NCBI RefSeq assembly: GCF_014762705.1
Contig: NZ_JABURL010000031.1
Location: forward strand, 62,001 to 126,000
DNA from: Cyclobacterium sp.
GTDB lineage: Bacteria; Bacteroidota; Bacteroidia; Cytophagales; Cyclobacteriaceae
DNA: 64,000 bases
Direction: 5' to 3'
Position 1 is the stretch's first letter. Each line of letters begins with the position of its first letter. The translations under genes and the position numbers were made by a program. The notes under the pieces were generated by a model. It did no database searches and had not been told where the DNA came from. It saw only the letters and a list, made by a program, of their open reading frames with translations. Of the stretch, positions 39,618 through 49,151 are shown in pieces.

Positions 39618-40145
39618 GAATCGAGACGAGTGGAGTGGCTGCCGGGCTGAGTCTTGGAAGAGACTTTGGGACTGAGGGGCTTAGAAATTTGGGGATGAAG
39701 TAATAGTCTTTTTTGTCACGAAGGACCAGGAGGATGCACAAAGGGCACAGAGTTTTTTTTTAAAAATTAGTGAAGATTAGTGAGAAGGGACATTAGGGCT
39801 GGGAAACTATAAGACTAAGGGACTAGGAGACCTATGAGATGTGGGATATTATTCCTACCAAGAGCCTACCTGGATTGCCTACGGAACAAATCTCTTATCC
39901 AAGGGAAGAATTTTGGACAGCACCTATGGCATCAAAAAATAAAAATAGCTCCATAGAAGAACAGGGTTTAGCGGATGGCATAAACCGCATTTTGCTCAGG
40001 CCCCAATACTTTCAGGAGGGTAGAGTAGCACTTTGTGCTCCGGAGAAAGGAAATCCTCCTCCGGAATTCCGGAAAGAAACCGATGTTGCTGTAGCCACTC
40101 TCTGATTTTTATACGTTCCTGCCCATCAAATTGCGCGACAACCCA

Positions 40146-41807
40146 CTAATACCCCGCAGCCTGTCCGTCCTTTCTGGATTCGGAAGCTCCGTAATACACC
40201 CCATTTTTGAGCATGATGGCCTGATACCCTCCAAAGATCCCCTTTCCCATGCGCAGGGTATGGCCTTTATCCATTAGGTCACGGATCACTTCGTAATCGA
40301 AACCTGACTCCAGGTAGGTTCCGCCACTATTGCTATTTTCGTCCCGGTGGTAAATCCGGGGGGCATCGCCTGCTTCCTGCAGGTTCATTTTAAAATCGAT
40401 GATATTCATGATGATCTGCGCATGTCCCTGCGTTTGCATGTCGCCGCCCATCAGACCAAAACTCATAAAGGGTTTGTTGTCCTTCGTTACAAAAGCAGGA
40501 ATAATGGTATGGAAAGGTCGCTTGCCGGGTGCATAGTTATTGATATGCCCTTCTTCCAAAATAAACCCGGCACCCCTGTTTTGCAGCACGAAACCCAAAC
40601 CAGGTGGCACTACTCTGGAACCAAAGAGCGCCGAATTGCTTTGAATCAGGGAGACCATATTGCCCTCCCCATCCGCAACTGTCAGGTAGATCGTGTGGTC
40701 ACCGGAGGTCAATCCTTCGGCAAACTCCCCTGCCCTTTCAGGATCAATCAATTTTCTGCGTTCTGCCCCATATTCTTCCGATAACAAACGATCTATGGGA
40801 ATGGTACCGAAATTGGGATCGCCGTAAAAGGTGGTCATGTCCGCGTAGGCCAACTTTTTGGATTCTAAAAAGGTATGGATATGGGCCGCACTGCCATAGC
40901 CCATGCTGGCCAGGTCGAAGCCTTTGAGGATATTCAGCATCTGCAGCGCTGCCATCCCTTGCCCATTGGGTGGCATTTCCCAAATGTCGTAACCGCGGTA
41001 ATTGACCGATACCGGATCAACCCATTCGGGCGCATTGTCCGCCAGGTCTGCTGTGGTAAGGTAGCCTCCTTCCGCTTGCACATGATCGGCGATGGTTTGT
41101 GCGACTTTTCCGCCGTAAAATCCATCCCTTCCCTGGTTTGCGATGATTTCCAGGGTATTCGCCAGGTCCGGATTTTTAAACAGCTCCCCCAAACGCGGTA
41201 GCCTGCCTTCACTGGTAAAGTAAGTTGCTTTAAAAGATGGATTACCAGGCCCCAGATTGACGGTGGAAAAATTATCCGACACTTCGGAGGAAACAGGAAT
41301 ACCCTCCCTGGCATAATTGATGGTAGGCTCCAGCAAATCGCTGAATTCCAGGGTTCCAAATTTCTCATGAAGCGCAAACCAACCACCCACAGCACCGGGA
41401 GTTGTAACAGACAGCGGACCTGTAGTACGGCTTTTACCCGCTTCGATCTCAGCTTTGAATTTGTCTATCGTTAGGCTGGCCGGTGATTTTCCGCTGGCAT
41501 TGAGTCCATACAGTTCCTGGGTTTTTTCGTCCCAAACAATGGCAAATAAATCGCCCCCGATTCCGTTATTTCCAGGGTCAGCAAATCCCAAAAAAGCATT
41601 GGCTGCGATGGCTGCATCCACTGCAGTTCCGCCACGCTTAAGTATCTCGATGGCAATCTGGGTGGCCAGCGGATGATTGGTGGCCGCCATTCCATTCCGG
41701 GCCAATACTTCAGACCGGGTAGCAAAAGACTTGCCCGACAGCCTGTCCTGGGCTTGCGACAGGTGGAGGGATGTCAGTAGTAACAGTATTGAAAAGAGTG
41801 CTTTCAT
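40146..41807 (-). CDS. ggt: Gamma-glutamyltransferase (Ntn hydrolase)
   Basis: A 553-aa periplasmic enzyme with an N-terminal signal peptide (MKALFSILLLLTSLHLSQA). It transfers or hydrolyses the gamma-glutamyl group of glutathione-like substrates. Family blocks are 'RGGTAVDAAIAANAFLGFAD', GNNGIGGDLFAIVW, the processing site region 'DHTIYLTVADGEGNMVS' with the catalytic Thr generated by autocleavage, and 'GLMGGDMQTQGHAQIIMNII'. The residue before the conserved Thr region (DHT) differs slightly from the common TTH order, so it could be a GGT-like hydrolase. Length is typical. Host gene, not phage. Confidence 0.92.
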   Translation of the reverse strand: MKALFSILLLLTSLHLSQAQDRLSGKSFATRSEVLARNGMAATNHPLATQIAIEILKRGGTAVDAAIAANAFLGFADPGNNGIGGDLFAIVWDEKTQELYGLNASGKSPASLTIDKFKAEIEAGKSRTTGPLSVTTPGAVGGWFALHEKFGTLEFSDLLEPTINYAREGIPVSSEVSDNFSTVNLGPGNPSFKATYFTSEGRLPRLGELFKNPDLANTLEIIANQGRDGFYGGKVAQTIADHVQAEGGYLTTADLADNAPEWVDPVSVNYRGYDIWEMPPNGQGMAALQMLNILKGFDLASMGYGSAAHIHTFLESKKLAYADMTTFYGDPNFGTIPIDRLLSEEYGAERRKLIDPERAGEFAEGLTSGDHTIYLTVADGEGNMVSLIQSNSALFGSRVVPPGLGFVLQNRGAGFILEEGHINNYAPGKRPFHTIIPAFVTKDNKPFMSFGLMGGDMQTQGHAQIIMNIIDFKMNLQEAGDAPRIYHRDENSNSGGTYLESGFDYEVIRDLMDKGHTLRMGKGIFGGYQAIMLKNGVYYGASESRKDGQAAGY

Positions 41808-41929
41808 TTTGTCTGGTATTAAGTGGCATTAGTAAACGGTAAGCCGACACTGGAGTTTAAGCTAGGAAAAAAAACGCAAACGATCATGGAAATAGGTATT
41901 AAAATGCTTCTTGCCAGATTGAGGGAGAT

Positions 41930-42040
41930 TGATGAGGGGCGACTGAGGGACTTAGAGACCTAGAGACTGAGGGACTTAGAGACTGAGGGATTGAGGGACT
42001 TAGAGATGGGGGATGAGTTGAAGATGTGATGATGAGGGGG
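41930..42040. repeat. Low-complexity tandem repeat (GGGACTTAGAGACTGA-like)
   Basis: Direct repeats of about 18 nt (GAGGGACTTAGAGACTGAG) with drift end in a GATGTGATGATGAGG stretch. Together with the REP copy at 42.2 kb it fills much of the 535-bp spacer between the ggt and amidohydrolase genes. Confidence 0.8.
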
Positions 42041-42109
42041 TTGAACTTTAATTTTCATAAATCAAGTTTATATTAGCATGTGTTTTTATGCTATTATACA
42101 TCAATAATT

Positions 42110-42205
42110 ATGAGAACTACATTGGAAATACCAGAAATGCTAATAAAAGAAGCTATGGAGCTTACTGGTGCTAAAACGAAGAGCCAGTTAATAAAAGAGG
42201 CAAGA
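42110..42205 (+). pseudogene. Truncated VapB-type antitoxin remnant
   Basis: The first 31 codons read MRTTLEIPEMLIKEAMELTG and continue as AKTKSQLIKEA, the N-terminus of VapB-like ribbon-helix-helix antitoxins. Right after this the sequence changes to a REP-like repeat (CCCTTCTGCTCCGCTCAGTGG), so the rest and any VapC toxin are missing. Confidence 0.75.
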
Positions 42206-42226
42206 CCCTTCTGCTCCGCTCAGTGG
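42206..42226. repeat. REP-like repeat copy in host DNA
   Basis: CCCTTCTGCTCCGCTCAGTGG, a variant of the repeats in the prophage. It truncates the VapB remnant. Further right (42,230-42,275) is a CACAAAACC...TTTGTACCTCTGTGG stretch of another common Bacteroidota spacer repeat. Confidence 0.75.
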
Positions 42227-42342
42227 CAAACCACAAAACCCATAATCTTTGTACCTCTGTGGCTCATTGTGTCCTCCCCACCTATCGGTCGGCAAGCGTG
42301 ACAAAAATTTATTGCACTGCCTCAAATTTTTCCCTTTACCTC

Positions 42343-43677
42343 CTACTCCACCACCTCATCTCTATCTACCCATTCCCCGTTGAGCATGACTTTTTCTATG
42401 GCGTACATGGCTTTGATATCCACGGATGGATCGCCTTCCACCAGGATCAGGTCGGCCAGCTTCCCGGGTTCAATACTTCCCAGGCGGTCCTGGGTTCGGA
42501 AATAACGGGCATTATGAATGGTACTACTGGAAATGACCTCCAGGGGGCTCATACCGGCTTCCACAAATAATTCCATCTCCCTTTGATAAGCCAGTCCGGC
42601 TTGTGCATATTTGCCGTGATTGTGGGAACCGGTAACAATGGCAACCCCCACTTGGTGGGCCATTCCAACAAAATCAAGCATATTTTGAAAGCCTTTCGCC
42701 TGGTATTCCTTCACATCATCATCGCCAAACTGCCTTTCAAAGGTGGCCAGCGTAGGCGACAGCACCACCTTGTTTTTGGCGGCAAGGGCCAGTACCTGCC
42801 CGACCCGCTCATCCGATAGATCTATCTTGGACCACAACTCATAGCGGCCTTCCCTTCTGTAATTATTGTCTGCCTGAACCCCTTCCCTGAATGTCCGGGC
42901 ATCTTCCGGATCGGCCAGGGAGGTCCCGAAGGAGGTAATGTGTTCGATCCCCTGAAGCCCGGCCAGGATCGCATCATCCGCATCTACCAGCTCCAAATGG
43001 GCCACTACGGGGATGTGGTAAAAATCGGCCGTACGGAAGACCGTTTCATAATATTTCAATGGAAGGCGGAAATAGATTTTGATGCCAGTGCCCCCTTGCA
43101 TCACATAGTCTTTTATTAGCGTTTGGATATGATCGGTACTCCTTACCAGTGCTGCCTGATCCAGGTACACCCCCGGATAGCCGTCCAGATGAGCTCCTGT
43201 CAGGTACACCCGTGGCATTTTTGCCTGCGCAAAATGCAGGGATTGGTAAAACCGAAAGGGGTGTCCCGGGTCCCGGACAGTCGTCACCCCATTGGTAAGA
43301 ATGGCATGTAAGGCCTTGTTGTTATTGACATTGTGTAAATGCGAATCTATCAAACCCGGCAGCAGGCTCATTCCTGTACCATCCGTTTTTTCCGCTCCTT
43401 CCGGAACGGTAACCTGATTTGCCGGACCTGCTTCCAGTATCCGGTTTCCTTTGACCAGCACTACTGCATTCTCCAATGGCTCCCCTCCCAGCCCATCTAT
43501 CAGGCGAACATTTACAATTGCCCTTACCTGATCATTTGAGGGCCCCTCTGGTGGGTTTACTTCCAGTAGCGAGGGATTTTGTGCAAAAGCCAGATTAGTC
43601 AGGCATAAAAACCCTAGACCTAGCAAAAAAACAATATTGTTCGATAATTTCACCGTATTCATGGGTTTCACATTCAT
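42343..43677 (-). CDS. Amidohydrolase family protein, exported
   Basis: A 444-aa metal-dependent hydrolase with an N-terminal signal (SNNIVFLLGLGFLCLTNLAF). The metal sites are HLH in GLIDSHLHN, the conserved Lys in GGTGIKIYFRL, His in VVAHLELVD and His in GIEHITSFG. The position expected to be a catalytic Asp reads VTGSHNHG, so the usual Asp is not obvious. The C-terminus (RLGSIEPGKLADLILVEGDP) is the standard composite-domain end. Substrate unknown (imidazolonepropionase/dipeptidase-like group). An alternative start is Met6. Confidence 0.9.
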   Translation of the reverse strand: MNVKPMNTVKLSNNIVFLLGLGFLCLTNLAFAQNPSLLEVNPPEGPSNDQVRAIVNVRLIDGLGGEPLENAVVLVKGNRILEAGPANQVTVPEGAEKTDGTGMSLLPGLIDSHLHNVNNNKALHAILTNGVTTVRDPGHPFRFYQSLHFAQAKMPRVYLTGAHLDGYPGVYLDQAALVRSTDHIQTLIKDYVMQGGTGIKIYFRLPLKYYETVFRTADFYHIPVVAHLELVDADDAILAGLQGIEHITSFGTSLADPEDARTFREGVQADNNYRREGRYELWSKIDLSDERVGQVLALAAKNKVVLSPTLATFERQFGDDDVKEYQAKGFQNMLDFVGMAHQVGVAIVTGSHNHGKYAQAGLAYQREMELFVEAGMSPLEVISSSTIHNARYFRTQDRLGSIEPGKLADLILVEGDPSVDIKAMYAIEKVMLNGEWVDRDEVVE

Positions 43678-43838
43678 TCAGTAACTGTTTCTTTTGGATC
43701 TTCTAAATGTATCCATCCTTTTCGAAAAATACAAGAAGGGGAAGCGGCTTTGGGTCCGGCTGGAAGGATCAGTTCCAGTATTTATTCAACAGTACCCTTC
43801 GTAAATTCAGGGGCTCAAAACAAGAGGGAAAATACCAC

Positions 43839-45137
43839 TCACCTGACCTTTAACCAGGCATTTTCGGTCACATTGCTGGTTTCAGCTGAGTCAATCTCAT
43901 ATAAGGTAGCGCTTTCATTTAGCCCCGTGTACATGCCATTCAAAAAGTGACAGTTAGCTACTTTTGCCTGTATCCTTACCAGAGATTGGCCATTCCCCAT
44001 GATGTTCATGGCCTGTATGGTATGTATTTTACCCGGCAACGATTCTTCTCCATATCCCCTTCCTCCAATCAGCAGGGCTTCATACCGATCCTCCCTGGCT
44101 CTAAAAATAACGCCACTAATGAAGACATGATGGATTCCTGCCCTGTCGCTGCCTCTTATCGCGATCGCCCGGTACCGGTTTTCACAGGATATATTCGTAA
44201 TCACCACTTGCTCAATGTCATCTTCCGGTCCGTACCAGCGGCTGGCTGTAACCATACTCCCATTAATATCTCCATTTTGCTTGGGTATATCCGGAGCAGT
44301 ATCCAAATTTGAAAGTGCTATAAAATCATCTCCTGTCAGGCCTGAGATGTTATCGATCCGAACGTTTTTACATCCTTGTCTCAGGTTAATCCCGTCCTTA
44401 TTGGCTGTCATCAATTGCTGTCCATCCACGGTCACAAACTCCTGATTGGAAATGGTCACATCGGATATGTCTATTCCCACCGTTCGCTCAAAACTAATGG
44501 TCCAGCCATGCGCGTTTTCAAAGCGAACATTTTTAAGGCTGAAGTCCCGGACATACCCTATCAATACCATAATGTTCCTCCAGTCACCCGTTTGTTTCAA
44601 ACCAGGTTTTCCGGCATCGCTTCCGTAGCTGACCCGCCAATTTCCCTTTTCCTGCTCCGCTTTCGGATTCAGGCTGATCTGCCTGGCACCGTCACCAGTA
44701 GCCCGTGGATTGGTTGCCCCTTTGAGTACCGCATTTCCAATTCCATAAATTCGTATGTTTTCGTTCCAGCCCGGATCGGTAATACCGGCTCCTACATTGT
44801 CTGAACGGAACAGGTTGTCTCTGCTTTTATCAGAAAGTTGCAAGGTGCAATTGTCCAAAATCAGCGTCATATTGCTTGGTAGCAACAAGGCACTATCGAT
44901 CATCCATATTTTCGTACCGTTGGTATTTTCCTTAGGAATTCGCACCATTTGGGTGCTTGTTTTGGCCATTTCTATCGCCTGGATAATGCGTTCTGTATCC
45001 GTTCCTTCAAAGGAATTTGGGTTTACCGTTTGAGGTTTCCAGGATTCTCCACTACCCCCAGCAAAGCTGTGAAAAGCGGTAATGCAAGCAAACAGGTAAC
45101 AATAAATTACCCAAGGAAAATAGTTACGCTTCAACAT
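43839..45137 (-). CDS. Pectin-lyase-fold (GH28-like) exported protein
   Basis: A 432-aa protein with an N-terminal signal/anchor (VIYCYLFACITAFHSFAG). A right-handed beta-helix is indicated by NMTLILDNCTLQL, 'FSLKNVRFENAHGWTISFER', NKDGINLRQGCKNVRIDNI and TGDDFIALSN; NKDG and GDD are in the relative places of the catalytic acidic residues of GH28. The GHG His is not seen, although 'YRAIAIRGSDRAG' follows. Probably a polysaccharide hydrolase acting on pectin- or rhamnogalacturonan-like substrates; activity uncertain. Confidence 0.85.
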   Translation of the reverse strand: MLKRNYFPWVIYCYLFACITAFHSFAGGSGESWKPQTVNPNSFEGTDTERIIQAIEMAKTSTQMVRIPKENTNGTKIWMIDSALLLPSNMTLILDNCTLQLSDKSRDNLFRSDNVGAGITDPGWNENIRIYGIGNAVLKGATNPRATGDGARQISLNPKAEQEKGNWRVSYGSDAGKPGLKQTGDWRNIMVLIGYVRDFSLKNVRFENAHGWTISFERTVGIDISDVTISNQEFVTVDGQQLMTANKDGINLRQGCKNVRIDNISGLTGDDFIALSNLDTAPDIPKQNGDINGSMVTASRWYGPEDDIEQVVITNISCENRYRAIAIRGSDRAGIHHVFISGVIFRAREDRYEALLIGGRGYGEESLPGKIHTIQAMNIMGNGQSLVRIQAKVANCHFLNGMYTGLNESATLYEIDSAETSNVTENAWLKVR

Positions 45138-45456
45138 AAGGGCTTATTTTTGGACAAAAATCAGGTTGGATCAATACATGCATACTGCGAATAAAGAGCA
45201 AACCAAAATTGGCTTACCTTAAAGCATTTACCTTATCAGGTAAAGGAAAATTAACCATCTTTGGCGGATAAAAAAAATCAGCAACTGTCGGACGGAAAAA
45301 TCAGTATCCCTACGAATGGTTCCTAAACTAAGGAAAAAAGCCGCTGAATTCAGAAATGCAGCTTTCCCTGAAGAAATCTTTTTTTTTTTAATAATGCGTA
45401 TTTTCGGTACAATCTATGCTAGATTTGAACCTGTTTATATCGTTAACTTTTCAAAC

Positions 45457-46155
45457 ATGTCCAAAAATAAACCGGCCATCTGGCCCTATGTGCTTTCTGT
45501 TCTCTTTATAGGAAGCCTGATCGCTTTGTATTTTCTCAACAGTTCCGTTCAGGATTTTTTTTCAGAAGCCTGGGAAGTGCTGCGCAGCAATGATGAAGAA
45601 AGAATATCCAATTGGGTGAATCAATTTGGCTTTTGGGGTCCATTCATTATTGTGCTGGCCATGGTATTGCAAATGTTTATGTTTGTGATCCCCTCCTTTT
45701 TACTGATGGTGGTGACCATCCTGGCCTATGGACCCTGGCTGGGAAGCGGTATCATTCTGGTGGCCATATTTTCGGCTTCCAGCATAGGCTATGGCATTGG
45801 TGTAAAATTCGGCACACCTGTCATTGATAAAATACTGGGGGAGGATACCGAAAAGAAGATCTCCGGGTTTTTGGAAGATTATGGGTTTTGGGCCGTTATC
45901 GTGACCCGTCTTTCCCCTTTTCTTTCCAACGATGCCATCAGCATCATTGGCGGCATGCTACGCATGGGCTACTGGAAATTTATAGGAGCTACCCTACTGG
46001 GAATTTTTCCCCTGACTGTATTGATCGCCTTCCTGGGAGAAAATTACGAGCGCATGAAAAACGGTCTGGTTTGGGTAGGTGCCATTAGTTTGCTCGGTTT
46101 TATCGCCTATGTCTGGTGGGACAGAAAACGGCAAAAAATCCCTTCCGCACAATAA
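45457..46155 (+). CDS. TVP38/TMEM64 (VTT-domain) membrane protein
   Basis: A 232-aa integral membrane protein of the DedA/VTT superfamily. 'QFGFWGPFIIVLAMVLQMF', 'IPSFLLMVVTILAYGPWLGS' and the family signature 'VTRLSPFLSNDAISIIGG' followed by MLRMGYWKFIGATLLG are clear. A start further upstream is possible, but ATG 45,457 begins the conserved part. Members may act as lipid scramblases or transporters. The 319-bp spacer upstream holds no other gene. Confidence 0.9.
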   Translation: MSKNKPAIWPYVLSVLFIGSLIALYFLNSSVQDFFSEAWEVLRSNDEERISNWVNQFGFWGPFIIVLAMVLQMFMFVIPSFLLMVVTILAYGPWLGSGIILVAIFSASSIGYGIGVKFGTPVIDKILGEDTEKKISGFLEDYGFWAVIVTRLSPFLSNDAISIIGGMLRMGYWKFIGATLLGIFPLTVLIAFLGENYERMKNGLVWVGAISLLGFIAYVWWDRKRQKIPSAQ

Positions 46156-46574
46156 TTTCCTCAGAAAAATCAATATGGATCCCAGACATTCATCAGGACA
46201 GGCCACTGACTACCGTCAGGACAGGCTCGGTTTTTTGTCGGCCAGGGTCGAGGATAGTTTGTCTATTTAATAACCTGAGTCCCATCATTAAATAGTTCGG
46301 ATTACGGGTACTGTTCCTTTCCTAAACAAATAAGCCATTCCCTGAAAACGCAAAGCATCTAAGAATCGATCCAAATCTCATTTTCTGCGACTCTCCCTTT
46401 TAAAGGAGGCTTGAAGCCTGTACTGATTTTTTTTCTGGAGGGATTTACCAAATCTGCTTATTATATACCTATTTTTAGGAGGGTACTTCCTCGTAAAATA
46501 AACGTCATATAGAATCGATCTCAGGTTATTACCAAAAAAACCTTCTACCTCTTGTTAGGGACTATTGGCAGGGC

Positions 46575-46610
46575 AAAAAAAAGCACTTACAAGAATATTC
46601 TCGTAAGTGC
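46575..46610 (-). terminator. tRNA-Thr terminator, original host copy
   Basis: A perfect 8-bp stem GCACTTAC/GTAAGTGC with an eight-T run on the leftward strand, directly beyond the remnant tRNA 3' half. It would originally have terminated the tRNA transcript. The spacer 46,156-46,574 shows no gene. Confidence 0.85.
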
Positions 46611-46668
46611 CTGATAATCAAGAGCCTCCTGTCGGGATCGAACCAACGACCTACTGATTACAAGTCAG
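46610..46668. repeat. attL: 59-bp direct repeat with tRNA-Thr 3' half
   Basis: Identical over 59 bp to 57,226-57,284. It contains the tRNA from the anticodon stem-loop to the 3' end plus about a dozen bases downstream, but lacks the D-arm and 5' half, so it is not a functional tRNA. Confidence 0.95.
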
Positions 46669-46783
46669 AATATTACCTATTTTTATATTCTTACTTTATT
46701 ATGCTTTTATATTGATTTTCTGTATTTTAAGTAACTTTTATACTTGTTTACTAATTGTTTATTTATGCAAATAGTGACCCTTT

Positions 46784-46816
46784 TTTGTGCAAATGATATG
46801 CAAATGCTTATCTTTG
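46784..46816 (+). promoter_or_regulatory. Integrase promoter overlapping arm-type sites
   Basis: TTTG (46,784-46,787) and TATCTTTG (46,809-46,816) with a 21-nt spacer match the Bacteroidota promoter. The spacer consists almost entirely of two direct repeats, TGTGCAAATG and TATGCAAATG, 11 bp apart. A further TTATGCAAAT lies upstream. Confidence 0.7.
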
Positions 46817-46833
46817 TTCAAAGCTACTTTGAC

Positions 46834-48123
46834 ATGACACGAAAAAAAGACAAAGCCAAAGATCCGGTAAGGATTAATTTCTATCTTGACACCAGGCGAA
46901 AAAAAGAGAATGGATTCTATCCGGTAAAAATCCGGGTATACGATACCTCCACCAAAAAAGTCCGACTTTACACCACGGATTTTGACCTTTCTGAAAAAGA
47001 CTTCGAGCGAATCCTATTTCCTGAAAAGGGCCAGCGGTTAAGAAAAGAGGAAACCGAAATCCGGGAAGATTTGGAGGAGTTGAAAGTTTACTATTCTGAA
47101 AAAATCAAAGCCTTAAAATCCTTCACCTTTGAAGCATTCGAAAAGTCCCTTTCTATCGTATCCGGGGATTTGCTCAATGTATTTTTTCATTTTGACACAT
47201 ATACCAAAGAACTAAGGGAGTACAATCGAATTTCCACCGCTTCAAGTTATGAATTAAGTATGAAGTCATTAAAAACCTATTTGGGGGATATGACCGGAAA
47301 GGAGCCAAAAAAATTATTATTTCAGGATATCACAGTAAAATTCCTCAACGACTATGAAGCATGGATGACAGAAATAAAAGGTAAGTCTTTAACCACTGTT
47401 GGAATTTACCTTAGAGGACTACGGGTTATATTTAACCAGGCTATTGAAACCAAAGTCATAGACCGGGGAATTTACCCCTTTGGGCCCCGGCGTTATGAAA
47501 TACCTAGCTCCACCAATACCAAAAAGGCGTTCAACTCCGATCAACTTTTAAAGCTACATCAGGCAATGCCGGAAACTCCGGAACAGGAAAAGGCCAAAGA
47601 TTTTTGGTTTTTCTCCTTTGTTTGCAACGGCATGAATATGAAGGATATTCTCCACCTCAAATGGAAAAGCCTAAATGATGGCCAAATAGAATTTGTACGG
47701 GAAAAAACCAAGCGAACGAAAAAGGCCAATTCCAAGCCTATTCAAGTTCCTTTAACGGATTTTGCGAAGTCATTTATTGAGAAGTACGGAACTAAAGAGA
47801 AAAAACCAGACGGGTTTGTTTTCCCAATTCTATCGGACAATGACACAGCCGAAAGACAGCATGCGGTAAAATTGAATTTCATTCGGTTTGTGAACCAGCA
47901 TATTAAGAAGCTGGCAAAGGCCAACGAGTTAAACGAAAATATTTCCACCTATTGGGCCCGACATTCCTTTGCCACCACAGCGGTAAGAAAAAAAGCAAGT
48001 ATGGAATATGTCAGCGAAGCCCTAGGCCATTCGGATCTAAAAACCACAAAAAACTACTTTGCAGGCTTTGAGGACAAGACAAAAAAGGAGATATTAGAGG
48101 ATATTACGGATTTTATGAGGTGA
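46834..48123 (+). CDS. int: Tyrosine recombinase (integrase) of the satellite
   Basis: A 429-aa site-specific recombinase. An N-terminal arm-binding domain (RKKENGFYPVKIRVY), a core-binding SAM-like domain (about 110-210) and a catalytic domain are present. Catalytic residues are seen in 'ARHSFATTAVRKKASMEYVS' (HxxR-like, with His and Arg), 'LGHSDLKTTKNYF' (His and the nucleophilic Tyr). ATG 46,834 is chosen because the promoter -7 box ends 18 nt upstream; an in-frame ATG at 46,744 lies before the promoter. It catalyses insertion at the tRNA-Thr 3' half. Confidence 0.95.
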   Translation: MTRKKDKAKDPVRINFYLDTRRKKENGFYPVKIRVYDTSTKKVRLYTTDFDLSEKDFERILFPEKGQRLRKEETEIREDLEELKVYYSEKIKALKSFTFEAFEKSLSIVSGDLLNVFFHFDTYTKELREYNRISTASSYELSMKSLKTYLGDMTGKEPKKLLFQDITVKFLNDYEAWMTEIKGKSLTTVGIYLRGLRVIFNQAIETKVIDRGIYPFGPRRYEIPSSTNTKKAFNSDQLLKLHQAMPETPEQEKAKDFWFFSFVCNGMNMKDILHLKWKSLNDGQIEFVREKTKRTKKANSKPIQVPLTDFAKSFIEKYGTKEKKPDGFVFPILSDNDTAERQHAVKLNFIRFVNQHIKKLAKANELNENISTYWARHSFATTAVRKKASMEYVSEALGHSDLKTTKNYFAGFEDKTKKEILEDITDFMR

Positions 48124-48273
48124 AAACTGTTTTAAAAGAGGTTCATTTCATTCATTGTATTCATTGGCTCTTTATTACCAATCAAAACTTAATTTTTGAG
48201 GGTACCCCGAAATATAATTTTTGTACAAACCGATCACTGTCAGGGATATAAACGAGCAACCATGTAAAATAAC

Positions 48274-48681
48274 ATGAAACTAATCAGGTACATATTATTT
48301 ATTCCAATTTGCTTTTTAGCACTTAAATTTGTCTATTGGGGATTCAGCCATTTACTGACTTGGTTTATTGGTCTGAGTACATTTTGGCTCATAGCAACTC
48401 TAATTTTTTTTGGCGGGGCGATTTGGAGCCTTTTTAAAGTATTATCTGCTATGTTAATGAGTTTTACGAGTATGTTCGCTCCCAACCGAATATTTAGCTT
48501 TTGGACTGTCCTGATTTTGAGTATTATTAACAGTATTTGGACAATTTATAATTCTTGGACAATGGATGTAAATTACAGTGGCAAAGTTATTTTTGGTGCA
48601 ATTGTGTTTTCAATTTTAGTTTTAGAATTAACTTTTGTTTTAATAATCGGGTCTGGTGAAGCAACAGAAGAAGCCTACTAA
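48274..48681 (+). CDS. Multi-pass membrane protein of the satellite
   Basis: A 135-aa protein with about four hydrophobic helices, starting MKLIRYILFIPICFLALKF. It overlaps the next gene by one base (TAATG). No family recognised. Possibly a helper-interference or superinfection function; speculative. Confidence 0.75.
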   Translation: MKLIRYILFIPICFLALKFVYWGFSHLLTWFIGLSTFWLIATLIFFGGAIWSLFKVLSAMLMSFTSMFAPNRIFSFWTVLILSIINSIWTIYNSWTMDVNYSGKVIFGAIVFSILVLELTFVLIIGSGEATEEAY

Positions 48682-48989
48682 TGAAAGTGAAAGAGAATAT
48701 TATCAAAATCGTTTTAAGCATTTTGTTTTTGGTTTGCTTGCTTGATATGCCATATGGATATTTTCAACTTGTCCGATTTCTTGGAATGGTCGGGTTTGGC
48801 ATTTTAGCATATCACAATTACCAAAAGAACCAAACTTGGTTTGCTATTTGGCTGGCATCGGCAATCTTGATTAACCCAATTTTCAAAATTTCACTAGGGC
48901 GAGAAATCTGGAATTTTGTCGATGTTATTTGGGCAATTATTTTAATTGCTTCAATATTAATCCATCAGACCAAAAGCAAAACAGAATGA
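48681..48989 (+). CDS. DUF6804-like membrane protein
   Basis: A 102-aa protein with about three hydrophobic helices. 'YGYFQLVRFLGMVGFGILAY' and 'LINPIFKISLGREIWNFVDV' follow the pattern of DUF6804 membrane proteins. Function unknown. Confidence 0.72.
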   Translation: MKVKENIIKIVLSILFLVCLLDMPYGYFQLVRFLGMVGFGILAYHNYQKNQTWFAIWLASAILINPIFKISLGREIWNFVDVIWAIILIASILIHQTKSKTE

Positions 48990-49151
48990 AGCCATAGAAA
49001 TAGAAAATATTAAAACTAGGTTCAGTGCCTCCACTTATTTTGAATCAATTTGGTATAAAGTTAATGAGAAAGTATTTATCTAATAACCTGTTACTTAACG
49101 AACACCGAATCGCTCTGGTTAAAACCTAAATTTTACAATCAAAACACAGTT

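Noticed and set aside
39839..40105. An 88-aa rightward reading frame after the repressor
   Set aside because: Low-complexity surroundings, no ribosome site, odd composition; the spacer is rich in repeat debris.
39495..40145. attR of the prophage
   Set aside because: No tRNA, no integrase and no repeat that could be matched to the unseen left end; the boundary cannot be fixed from this window.
46620..46694. A second tRNA-Thr gene
   Set aside because: Only the anticodon-to-3' half is present; the D-arm and 5' acceptor strand are missing. It is attL.
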